Source: Bryoerythrophyllum caledonicum
Lineage: Eukaryota; Streptophyta; Bryopsida; Pottiales; Pottiaceae
NCBI GenBank assembly: GCA_963971425.1
Contig: OZ020514.1
Coordinates: 12,715,218-12,779,217, forward strand
Length of the DNA: 64,000 nt
Direction of reading: 5' to 3'
How positions within the stretch are numbered: the stretch's first letter is position 1; every line of letters starts with the position of its first letter. The position numbers and the translations under genes were made by a program. Below, one piece after another: positions 23,308-33,990 of this stretch. The notes beneath the pieces are model-generated. The model was given only the letters and a program-made list of their open reading frames with translations. It was not told the DNA's origin and made no database searches.

Positions 23308-23460
23308 GGTGTGCCGGTGGCGGCACACCCTCCAACATCAGTCCCGGGAAGTCCAAGATGGTGTTGACGATCATTTCATTGTGGCGACACCAACTCCGCC
23401 CAAAACACAGGCTCATCAGAAGATATCCTTTCGCGGAAGGTGTGCCGCCACCGGCACACC
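23308..23460. repeat. E1 palindromes, cluster 2 (two copies)
   Basis: GGTGTGCCG / CGGCACACC pairs at 23308-23329 (loop GTGG) and 23439-23460 (loop CCAC), in the divergent spacer. Both are followed by CTCC. Confidence 0.85.
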
Positions 23461-23519
23461 CTCCACAAGGTCCTTGTTTACAGACAGGGATATGACTAAC
23501 GCAGTGCCGAACCCTATGG

Positions 23520-23705
23520 CGACAAACATGATGGCCATAATCCATAAGCGCTATAACCTTGGTCGACATAACCTAAGGCGCCATAACCACGGGTTCCATA
23601 ACCTTAGGCACCATAACCGAAAGCGCCAAAATCTACGGTTACATAACCTTCGGCGCCATCACCCTTCGACGCCATAGCCTAAGGCGCCAAACCCTACGGC
23701 CCAAG
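23520..23705. repeat. short minisatellite (CCATAACC / GGCGCC words)
   Basis: CCATAACC and GGCGCCA alternate about every 15 bases for some 180 bases, with much drift. It is rich in the palindrome GGCGCC. Confidence 0.6.
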
Positions 23706-25357
23706 AATTTTATTTCCGATGGAATGTATGACACGATTAATAAGCAAACCGCTTACAACAATCCTATACTCAATTATAACGCAAAAAGCACGATGATTTC
23801 ATACCTCGAGATCGCGGAGTCGTTGATGCTTCTCCCCCACCCATCGTCGAGGGTCCGGCGACTACTACCGCTAGCACTTCACTGTCTTCTTTTCACAGTT
23901 GATCTAGAAGTCAGATTGACCTCACAGTGCAGTGAAGTTGAAAATATCGCAACGGATTACAGAACTTGTATGCTCTAAACCCTACCGCAACCCACAACTC
24001 TCTAATCAGGCAGTAAAGCAAGCGGAGTTTGTACCTTTGCTGGCCTGTCCCAGAAATGCTTCGCCGCCATCCATCTTAGACGATATGGCGATCACTCCCG
24101 CGCGCTGATGACTGTCTCCTGCACACCCGAAAGTATACTAGGTCAGATAGTACTCACAGTGTATCTGCACTCGACGCCCGACGTCTAACACACTTCCTGG
24201 GAAGATACATCAGACGGCATGATATCAAACCCGCCGCACGCATCAGAGACAACTTAAACCTTAAGAGACTGTAGTCCGGATTCGGGATCACTTCTCTGAA
24301 CAATATAGCTGCGCTAAACAAGAATTCAGATAATCACAACCTACCTCTTCACTCTCTGAGAAATTCACCATGTGCTATCAATCACGATTGTTTCATTACC
24401 CTGAAATTAATTTTAATCACGATTGACTACAAACCCTAAATCAAAGTGTCCACATCTCTCAAGTACTCGAGCAAGCGCTCAATTCTCTCAGTGCATGCTC
24501 AACATCGGTCCCCTCGCCGATATCATCAGCAGCTGAATCATTGGTTCCCTTTTGGAAATGACCACTTACGACATAGCCTTCTGAAATTCCAGCTAGCACA
24601 GAACTTCTCTCCCTATCATCGACAATGTCAGCATCAAAGTCTAGTCTTTTGGATGTTCAAGATAGGAATCCTTAGACTTCCCATTGCACTTCCTCTCACG
24701 GATCTACTTCTCATCAGTGTTTTTCGATCACTAAAATAGAGCTTCTGCTTACGTCTTTTCATAACAACCAGAAAGACATCGGCAAAAAGTGACCTCACTA
24801 GTCCATGTCAAAAGGATACATATAGTTGCCTTTCTGGAATAGGCATATCTGGGTCCAGTATGGATGACTCCATTAACCTTGGTGACTATTTCCTAATTAA
24901 CTACACCGTCCAGTACTTCATTCTGTTCATTAGTCTGTACCCCCATGTTGGCGCCGGCCCCTGCCAGCATAAATGACTAGAACTGCCATAGCCATTCTGA
25001 ATAACATTTATGGGGCTTCAATGTGGCAAAACCTCCAGATACTCTTTCGTACTGCCACCAAAATTGGGAGTATATCGTCAATTCCAATCAAAATTCTATA
25101 ATCATAAATCGTATGTACCAAACTAGGATATTGTACTCATTTACTAAAATAATTCCACCTGACAATATATTTTGGTGCACTGCAATCGAACTTGACAGCT
25201 ACAGTGATTTTATAGCACAATCCCCAATTAATCTTCCAATCGCATTAATTCAGCACACAGCAGGCTTTGAACATGCCATGATACACCTTCCTGCCAGTTC
25301 GAGGACCCCTTGTTTCTTTTTGTTTCTCATAATTCGCTGGTTTGTTCTTTGATTAGA

Positions 25358-28300
25358 ATGGCTTCGCTGGCGGATCATTTGGAGGGATCCGTCGTAATCC
25401 GTGGTGATAGTGCATTTGTCCCGATCTGTTTCTCTACTGATTCGGAGGGAGTTGCGACTGTTAGTTCCCTTCAATTATGTCAGCGATTCCATATCATTGA
25501 GGGGTCCTTGAATGTTGAGAAAGAGGAATTTGATGAGTTTTCGGGAGAGCTCTCATACACAATTGCACAGTCATCTTGTATTCGCAACAACGCAGTAGTC
25601 TGGTCACTTCGGTGTGGGAAGTAGAGAGTGTATGGTTCTAAGGATAGTCTAGACGATTCCCCATCAGTTTCCCTAACACCCAAGTTGTCTACTACTGCTA
25701 GCCAGGTGACACCTTTGATGCAGAAAGTGAAATTAGAACCGGATTTGAACTTCATTCACATCCTGAGCGATGACTCCGACAGTGATCGTCCTGGTTACGG
25801 ACCACCTGAATCGGAGAAGCAATCATCACTTCCGGCCGCGGCTCCGGCCACGGGTGCCAGTTTTCCTCCGCCTTCAAACTTCAAGCCCAGGGAGAATCCT
25901 AATCCTGTTAAGTCTTCTAGTACCATCGACTGTCTACATAATCTTCGGTCTAGATCTAGATCCAAATCTGTTCTAACTAAGATAGATTTTAATTCCATTA
26001 GAGTTGAGAAGGTTGACTTTCTTCCAGCAGTTTTTAATGGAGATGTCCTCTTCGAGCTTCCACCCTTGGGGATAGGAAATCCTTCTTCTCAAGCTGGGTC
26101 TCTCTTTGGTATGGATAAGAAACATGACGGACATAGTTGGACAAGAACCGTTACCACTCACATTGCCAATGATTCTAACCTCACCTTCAGGACATCTTCT
26201 TGTTTGGGACATTTACAATGTCTTAATCCTCAATGCGAATACTTGGAGCGTAAGCATAGAGCGTCTAACGTAAATGAGACGGAGTGGGAGGGCACGTCGT
26301 CAACGGTATTTGGGGTCGGCGGGACTACTCCACCTGGTTCAACAGTGGTCTGCAGACTTTGCCGAGTACAGCCTACCTGCTTGACAACTTGCCATGCAAA
26401 AATTTACTATGTTCTGGGTAAGGACACCATGTCACGTTTATGTGTCCATATGGGAACACATGTGCATCCTGTAAAACTAGGCAACTGTCGAGATTCATCC
26501 ACGAAGCTGAAGACTCTCATTTCGGAGCAAGTTGAACGGACACCAACAGCTACAAACTCTGCCATTATTTTAGAAGCAAGTAAAGAGTTTCTAGGTGAGC
26601 TACTGCTGTGTCCGGAGGGAGTGTCACAGAAGCCGCTTGCCTTGGACGAATTGGTTCCGGTGCTAGAGAAATTTAAGCAAATGACATCCCCTAGTATCCG
26701 TAACGAGGTTACAACTTTTAGATATTTGCGCCGCTTTGGTATAATGGATAGCATTACTAAACTTCGGGGATCAAGCAACTGGGCATTTGTACAAGAGAAT
26801 AGATTTCCGGGCCAAGGCGCCGATTCGGACAAGGTGTTCGTGTTTAAGATGGCGGAAGTTGGTCCAGGCAGCGGCGTCGACCTTGTGAAGCGAATGCAAC
26901 CTGGAGGGGACCTTGAGGATTCCTGGATCATGTTTGATCATGTCAAACGAGTCAAGGGATGGACCACGATGGGGTGTCATGTGTACGACTCAACCTACTA
27001 CCGTGTGATGACAATCGCCGTATGTGACATGCAATCCGAAGACGTCAAAGCTCAGCTAGTATTTTGGAAGAACCTAAATGCAGTTGCTGCATGACACGAT
27101 GTACCGACAGTTTCATTCAAGGGATTTATGGCTGATAGCGCACAGGCCAACTGGAATGCAGTCCGTATTCTTTACGGGAGCGGTGATGCTTCGGTTCCGA
27201 TGGAGAATCGGGAGAGAACGTGCCTTTTTCACTGGACTCAATCCCTTGAAAAGCATACGAAGGCTCACATTAGAGCCGACCTTCAAGAACAACATCGTCA
27301 GCTTTGCAAGCTATACAAAGACGCCAAGACAATGGAAGAAGCCGAAGCAAAGTACTTGGCTATCAAAGCGTGGTGGTTATCGTCGGGCGCAACATCTGAT
27401 GCTGGTGCCGTACGTCTTGATTTGTGGCTTGCCTTCTGGCATTTCCGGTATCGTCAATGGGGTGGATTTATGGTATCGGTATGTCTCTACTTTATTCATT
27501 CCATAAAGCTTTTATATTTGACGAATTCCTTTTCATCGAATTTTCAGTTTTTGACAAATTTGGGCACCAGAATAACGGCAGTCTGGATATTGTTGTCTGA
27601 AAAGGAGTGCCGTTAGCGGCACACCCTTGCTCTATAGACCATGATAGTGAGGACAAGATTATATTTTGGGGGTGTGCCGTCAACGGCACACCGTTTTCTT
27701 GTGGTTCAAAAACCTTCAGTAGGCTTCTTGATGACATGCCTTCTGGTTTGGGCACTCCCGGATTCTACGATTTAACCGCCTCATGAGGCGCACCATTGTT
27801 CTCTGCCGTTAGCGGCAGAATAGATTGGGCAAGTTCACTGCGTCAGATTTCTTTCTTCACAAATATTGCGCCGTCTTCTTTTCGTTCTTCTGGAATTTGA
27901 TTTAATCAGTCCACCTTTGTCTTTTTCACTTGCAGTTGGATGTGCCGTTGACGGCACACCTTCCTTTGGTTTACCTCAACTATTGCAATGTACTACTTAA
28001 TGGAAACCGTTTAATTCTTTTAGACGGGACCTGAATATTGGTTTTACTTCTTTATACGTAGTCTTCCCTTGTTGTCTCGCTCTTCTCGATTGATCTAATT
28101 CTCTATTTTTTGCTAATTTTTACAAGTTATTTGATCATTCATTTTTGATTGACGTATGCAAGAACTTTCCGAATCTGAATTGGCTGAAATGCCATCTTGC
28201 AATTTAGCGGAGACTGTCCACAACAAGTGGTTGCAACAGTCTGGAAAACGTGGAAATGATCTATACGTTGCCACTGTCGATGACACGGTTCGTGCATTCA

Positions 28301-29610
28301 TGCAAGTCGTGGCTTGTTATCAATACTCTAAAGGTGAGCGAGGAGGGCAAGGGCCTGGGAAGGAAGAGCTTCGACTTCGTGCTGCGCATCGGATTGCTCA
28401 ACGTTCAGGGAACTCAAAATCACTTCATGAGGCTTTCTGTAACATGCCTGGAGCTGCTGAGTTTTGCACTCGCCCTCCGCATTTGGAAGGAGGGGAAGTC
28501 TTTATGTCCCTGAAACGGAAGCCTGACCTTCCTCCAGGATCTGAGTTTGATTCTCATCGTCCAGACAAGATTAGCGTTTCACGTCCTAGGGTCGCGACAA
28601 GGGCGTCTTCACGAATTACCGTGGACCTTACCACTGATGATTCTGTGTATTCAATAGTTGCGGAAGCTCCAACAAATCTCGCCAATACCCCTACACCAGG
28701 AACATCACCAAGGGTAACCTGTAATATGGGTGTGTTGGAGACTGCCTGTGACGAGAGCAAGTGGCATATTGCTAGGCTTCCGAGGACATCAGCAAAAGCC
28801 TGTTTTGCCCAACAGGTTGGTACGTAGAAGAAGTGTATTGCTCGAATTGTACAGAACAACAAGAGTACTGCCGCACCAACTTACACTGGTATGATGAAGA
28901 ACTATAAGAAGACGCGGCTTGATAAGATGCAGTTTTTCTTCTATAACGATGACATCAATCGCTGTGTGATGGGATCAAAAAGGGACTGGGTAATTTTCAA
29001 GCCAGCGGTCCCTGACGTTTGGCCGGTGAAAGCTGGCACGTCCCTTACGAAGGCCGAGATTCTACAACTCGGAAATGCAGGTTTTCGACTCGCGGAACGC
29101 TTAATGCTCTCTCCCCGGAAGTTGTTCTCTCATGATGGTGCAATATTTGACCTGAAATCTGTTCCAACTCCGGTGAACTCAAATGAGCACCCGAAACGGA
29201 GATTCGGCAAGAACGTCCGCCGGAATCCGAAGGCCCCAACCACAAGACATCGGAACACCTGCGCATCCGCGCTTTCGGTTCTTGGAAAAGTCAGTAACCT
29301 TCTTATGCTCCCTGACCCTGCCTTTGGCTGCATTCTCTCGTTCGAGTCCAAATCCATAACTAAGGTTTCAAACTACATGATCTCTATCAGTCAATTTCCT
29401 AGTTGTGACTGCCTGTCTTTCAAGGAGATGTCCAGCAAGTCTCTTGGTAGACGTCCTCAGTGGTGTTACTGCAAACTCCTTTATTTTATCTTCACCATTA
29501 TTTGTGAGCTAGATCCGGAGGTGAATGTCTTCATGCACGCCCCTAGTTTTAGCTTCAACGAGATTAAGCGCGTTCTCGAAGTCTTGCTTCAGAAAGAGGG
29601 TTGCACCTAG
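25358..29610 (+). pseudogene. MULE transposase with zinc finger and SWIM-like end (three in-frame stops)
   Basis: The start ATG at 25358 gives MASLADHLEG. One frame continues through in-frame TAG (25622) and TGA (27092) to about 27475. An intron of roughly 680 bases follows, then a second exon from about 28157 to 29610 with an in-frame TAG at 28825. A SUMO-type site VKLEPD (about 25727) and an acidic HILSDDSDSD come first. Then a Cys/His-rich region (CLGHLQCLNPQC, CRLC) like the DNA-binding fingers of MULE proteins. The catalytic region has DSTYYRVMTIAVCD (about 26985-27040), GFMADSAQANWN (27122-27158) and ERTCLFHW. VDLTTDDS in exon 2 resembles a SUMO-interacting motif. The end has CDCLSF...WCYCK like a SWIM finger, with L where His is usual. 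The family fits the 10-bp target duplication of E1. Confidence 0.8.
27604..27960. repeat. E1 palindromes, cluster 3 (four copies)
   Basis: Copies at 27604 (loop TTAG), 27671 (loop TCAA), 27802 (short, TCTGCCG/CGGCAGA) and 27939 (loop TTGA), all inside the intron of the transposase gene. The loops are A/T-rich here, unlike those in the methyltransferase gene. Confidence 0.85.
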
Positions 29611-29734
29611 TGACCCCAAACCCGAAGTATCCCTTGTACCTATTTTCTATAATATATATGAGACGGTGAGACAACAGGGCCACCGCTGTATTGGCAATAA
29701 TTTGAAGTGTTTTAGAATCGCTCAATGTTTTTTT

Positions 29735-29960
29735 GAGATTTTTTTTTTCACTTTTTTTTCTAGAGGCTTTTTTTTTCGTTTTTTTCCTCTTTTTTTTTTT
29801 TTTTTTTCCCCCCGGGATAGGAGTCGTTCCTGCAATTGCCTACTATCGCCTATCTCGTCAAGTATAAGATTTTACAAGGAATCGAACCCTAGACCTCATT
29901 GTTCTTGATATCTGACATTTTCCCCGGGGTAGTTTATGGTCGTCTCGGACCGGCGTTGAA
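29735..29960 (-). mobile_element. possible SINE (tRNA-type B box and A-rich tail)
   Basis: On the minus strand GGGTTCGATTCC (29880-29891) matches a pol III B box. About 70 bases downstream a long A-rich tract follows (T-rich on plus, 29735-29812). I cannot place a convincing A box, so this is tentative. Confidence 0.35.
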
Positions 29961-30212
29961 GTATGGACCTCAAACACTTTTTGAAGGACCATAAACCCTG
30001 TTTTAGGTCCACGGTCATTTCCGGGAAATTGTCGTGCCCTATTTTCGGTCATAAGGCCCTCTTGGAATCCTTATTTCATATTTTGTTCCCTAATATAATG
30101 TTCGGTTCTTGTAGTTCAATTACTATCGTATAGAAAAAAAGTTACTTTCGTATAGTCAAAAAGTTACTTCCATACAGTAAAAAAGTGACAATTTTAAGAA
30201 ACTTTTTACAAA

Positions 30213-30330
30213 CTTTTTTCTTACCGCTCACCGGTCACCGCTCACGTCTCACCGCTCATGTCGCACCGCTCACCGCTCATGCCTCACCGCTCACCGCTCA
30301 CGCCTCACCGCACGCAAGATAGCTTCGCCC
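30213..30330. repeat. E1 right terminal inverted repeat with GCGGTGAG array
   Basis: CTCACCGC words in tandem end in AAGATAGCTTCGCCC, the inverted counterpart of the left end, followed by the duplication TGCATGGGAG at 30331-30340. Confidence 0.85.
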
Positions 30331-30340
30331 TGCATGGGAG

Positions 30341-31178
30341 TCGGGAGTAGCCAAGGGGGGACCGTATTTCCTTCTGGGTTGTAACTTGCTATTAAAGGTG
30401 CCGGCATTCATGAGGATAAATCATCGTGATTTGTTATGCGAGGTAAATAGTTATCGAATTTCCCGTACTGCTTTGTTATGTCTTGTGACAATTAAGGAGT
30501 GTATGTGATGGTTTTGGCATTCTCAGTAGAATATGGAGTGATTTGTCGGGGTCTGAGGAAGTGCATATGGGGCATGTTACATATGGGAATTTTTCTATTC
30601 CAAATAAGAGTTGTTTTCGGGCGTTTCCCACATGTCGGCTATTACGGAATTTGGTGACGCGTGTTATTTGTGAGTTCTTGATGATTGTATTTTTCCAAGA
30701 ATTCGTAGAGAGTTCATAGTCTATTTTGTTGTTGCCAACCCATTATTCTATATTAGGGAAGTTTTCTTTGATTGTGTCAAGGTTGTTATAGAGGTCTTGT
30801 TTCTTGAGATATTTGTTCAAGAATAAAACCGGAAGCTTAACGGGGGTATCCTCTTTAGGGGGCCAATCTTCTTTTTGGAAGTAGTATGGGGTAGCATGTG
30901 GATGTTCGTATGAGTCTTTGGCATTTTCATGCGTTTTTTTGCGGACCTCTTTTCCAAGTTTATTTGCTTGTTCGTTTCCATCGATATTTGCTTGAGCAGA
31001 ACTTTGTGAAGGGTTGTTTTATGTGTTCAGTTTTCTAACATGTGGACCAACAACATTAAAATAGTTTGGTCGAGATGGCTATTGTAGAAGATAGGGTTTG
31101 TTATTTGGATGTTTAGTAGATAAAGTGCATTGATACAGTCAATGAATATGTGTGCGGGTTTGTTGTTATATTTTGTAT
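30341..31178 (-). mobile_element. LINE copy L2, RNase H portion (right of E1)
   Basis: The minus-strand homology continues L2 from the other side of E1 and ends in the RNase H region (HIFIDCINALYLLN) at about 31178, where it meets L3 head to head. Frames are broken in several places. Confidence 0.7.
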
Positions 31179-32915
31179 GGCGAAGAGAAAAAGCCGGATA
31201 TGGAATATACAACGCTACGAAAGAAATCAAACTAGCCAAAAGACTACATGGACTGCAAAATATCCTTAGAGCAAAAATAGGGGCCATCCATAAAACACTA
31301 GAAATCGTCTCAACAAAATACAACAATGAACTGGTGCACATATTTACAAATTGCATTAACGCACTATACTTACTAAACACCCAAATAACACATCGTACCC
31401 TCCATATTAGTCACCCCGACCAAATCATACAAGAATCAATGGTCCAAATGATACTAAAACGAGGACAAATCACAACCCTCCACAAGGTCCGAGCCCATGC
31501 TAATATCGATGGCAATGATCAAGCGGATAAACTTGCAAAAGAAGGAAGAGAAAAACCACATAAAAATGCCAAAGACCCACATGAACATGCCCAAGCCAGT
31601 CCTTCCTATTTCCAAAAAGAAGATTGGCCCTCCAAAGAAGACACCCCCGATAAAGGCCCGGTTAGATTCCTGAGTAAATATCTCAAAAACCAAGACCTAC
31701 ACAACAATCTTGACACAATCGCAGACAATTTTCCTAACATAGAAAAGTGGATTAACAACAATGACGTAGACAATGAACTCTCTACAAATTTTTGGAAAAA
31801 CCCCATCATCACCGATTCACAAATAACATGCCTTATCAAATTCCGTACCGGTCAATACATGGGAAACACCCGCAAACAACTCTTCTTTGGAATAGAAAGA
31901 TTTCCATCCATAACATGCCCCATATGCCCCTCAATGGACCCGGACACATGGCTACATGTTCTACTCAAATGCCAAAACCACCACATACACTCCCTAATTG
32001 TCAAAAGACATGACAAAGCGATATGGGAAGTCCGAAAACTACTCACCTCTCACAATAAATCGAGATGTTTTATACTAATGAATGCCGGCACTTTTAACAA
32101 CAATCCACAAGAAAATACAGTCCCCCCTTGGCTACTCCCATGCTCATGTATGACCCAAAGATGTCATTGCAACGCTAGGCTCAAACCGGACATTGTTTGT
32201 GTTAAAGGTTTACCATATAATGACCCACCACCCAATAACATCAACCAAGACTACACCATTCAATTCATTGAATTCACATATTGTAACGATAGATTTTCCC
32301 CGGAAACAATCCAAAATAAAATAAATAAATACCAACCCCTTATTGAAGACATCATCGCCCTCGGATGGAATGTCGACCTCCTTATTGTAATCGCATCCAG
32401 CGCTCGTGCCACCAACTTTATCTCATCTATGAAAACTCTAGAAGCCACCTTCAAGATACCCATTGAAACAATTAAAACTTCTCCTTTAAAAACATTAACA
32501 CAATAGCTATTCAACATGCCATGTCCATTCTTCTACATAATCGCAAAATTGAAAACAACGAAGCCCTCCCCGATACACATGACCCCCATGCATGTTCTTT
32601 TCCCGCCTTGATTTATCATGACTAGTTGGTTTTGAGGCTTTTGACTACTTCCTTGATTGATGGTTCGTTCGACCAAAACTCCTTCTGAGACTGGCATTCT
32701 TCTTCTGTTGGTTGGTTCGTTGGCTAGTTGCTTCGTTTATGATTCGTTGGTCGGTTGATTGGTTTGTGGTTCTCTGGCTACTTGTTAAATAGTGTCTATC
32801 CTCGAGAGAGGGGAGTAGTTCGAGCTTACTAATTCCTTGTCCTGTGGGCATGGTCTTACTAGTGGAACGAACAGACACTTTATTCACGCCGGCCTCCTTT
32901 GGAGACCGGCGTTCT
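31179..32915 (+). mobile_element. LINE copy L3, RNase H to 3' end, mostly intact frame
   Basis: An open frame to 32506 carries RNase H (HIFTNCINALYLLN; KVRAHANIDGNDQADKLAKEGR), a C-terminal knuckle (CPICPS; WLHVLLKCQNHH) and a basic end. Its 3' flank resembles that of L2 up to about 32580 and again at about 32835-32915; the 250 bases between (GGTTGGTTCGTTGG-type) are extra. The frame is the best preserved of the three copies. The first catalytic Asp of RNase H appears as Asn (TNCINAL), so this copy would not be active. Confidence 0.75.
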
Positions 32916-33630
32916 TCTTCTTTTTTGTATTGTGTTGTGATGATTTGTCATGTTTTGTGTATGGCCATAAGTTCTGCTCTAAGGATATTACAGTGTGTGG
33001 AAATTACTCTATAGAATACACGAAATAGTAGACCAAATACATTATACAATATCAATGAATACAACAAAATCTTCCTATAAGCATTTTTGCTATTCATATT
33101 CGAATGCCTGTACATTTTAATGGATGCATGTTTGTATTAATGATTGCATATACTTCATTGCTTAAAATTGTTATGGTTCTAGATGTCTGAGTAAATATGT
33201 CGTAGCAATCTACCTACGGAGTTAGGCTTTCCACTTCCTTAAAATGCTTTATAAACACTCACAAGAATGTGGTTTTTGGAAAACCTTGTACACAATTTAT
33301 TTTTTCTACTAAATCAAAATCCTACTTAGAGAGCCGATATCCACCATTAATATAATCTGGCCAAATTAGAATTTCATCCACTGCGGATGAGAATAGTCAG
33401 AGGATGGAGAAGCAGTCCGTGGTTGAAAAAACAGTCTCTGGACGAAAAACAATCTCCAGAAGAAAAATCGTCTGCGAATGACTATTGCTAAGTGTTAAGA
33501 ATCATCACGAACACTATTAAGAAACATTTAATGTTTGTAACCCGCTCCTTCTCTAGTCTTCAATTTTTTTAAAATAATTTTGAAATGAGTTATTTTCTTA
33601 ATATTAAATAATATAGAAAATTCATTAAAG

Positions 33631-33732
33631 TGGTTGTTATAATGCGTTGCAAAACAAGCGCAAACCAATACTAAACTTCAATAGATGCAAAGTAGCGATT
33701 GGCGCTTGCTTTGCAACGCATTAGTCCAACCA
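33631..33732. repeat. ~100-bp foldback (TGCGTTGCAAAACAAGCGC arms)
   Basis: The left arm (33631-33665) and right arm (33699-33732) are inverted copies sharing AATGCGTTGCAAA and AAGCGC. Single-arm relatives, GCGCTTGCTCTACAACGCA and GCAACGCAATAGTCCAACC, occur near 55650 and 56225. Confidence 0.6.
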
Positions 33733-33764
33733 TTGTAATGTAGTTTAACATTATAATTAGTTTT

Positions 33765-33990
33765 CTAAAATTTCATCCGCAGTAAAATTTTCATCCGCTG
33801 CGAATGTTTTCATCCGCTGCAAACATTTGAACCGCAGTCTGATTTTCATCCGCATTCTGATTTTTCATCCGCCGTTTTTTTTCATCCACAGCCTGTTTTT
33901 AATTAGTTGCACTGGTTTTCATCCGCTGCGGAAATTTTCATCTGCGGCGAGATTTTTGTTCCGCCGCATGGAATTTCATTCATAGTGGAT
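33765..33990. repeat. TTTTCATCCGC minisatellite
   Basis: About ten irregularly spaced copies of TTTCATCCGC(T)GC, with complementary GCGGATGA-like words at 33378-33480. Confidence 0.6.

Larger units (their letters stand above)
22731..25357. promoter_or_regulatory. divergent spacer of E1 between methyltransferase and transposase
   Basis: About 2.6 kb between two genes transcribed away from each other, so it should hold both promoters. It contains two palindromes and a minisatellite. I see no clear TATA box and no coding region. Confidence 0.5.
16377..30330. mobile_element. Mutator-like element E1, 13,954 bp, carrying a MULE transposase and a ParB-DNA methyltransferase gene
   Basis: Left end GGGGAATGCTATCTTCC; the right end in complement is GGGCGAAGCTATCTTGC. 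The two align without gaps and share GCTATCTT. Each is followed inward by an array of GCGGTGAG words. The flanks carry the 10-bp duplication TGCATGGGAG (16367-16376 and 30331-30340; nine bases if one G is assigned to the element), the range expected for Mutator-like elements. The LINE sequence on both sides is continuous across the insertion. Inside are two divergent genes, transposase to the right and ParB-methyltransferase to the left, around a 2.6-kb spacer. The introns and spacer hold 14 copies of a 22-bp palindrome. The copy is decayed: four in-frame stops are visible. Confidence 0.85.

Noticed and set aside
16377-30330. Giant-virus or phage insertion as the source of the ParB-methyltransferase region
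   Set aside because: The segment has MULE inverted ends, a target duplication, a MULE transposase and GT-AG introns. The methylase may come from bacteria or viruses in the distant past, but the present carrier is a DNA transposon. No capsid, packaging or polymerase gene is seen.
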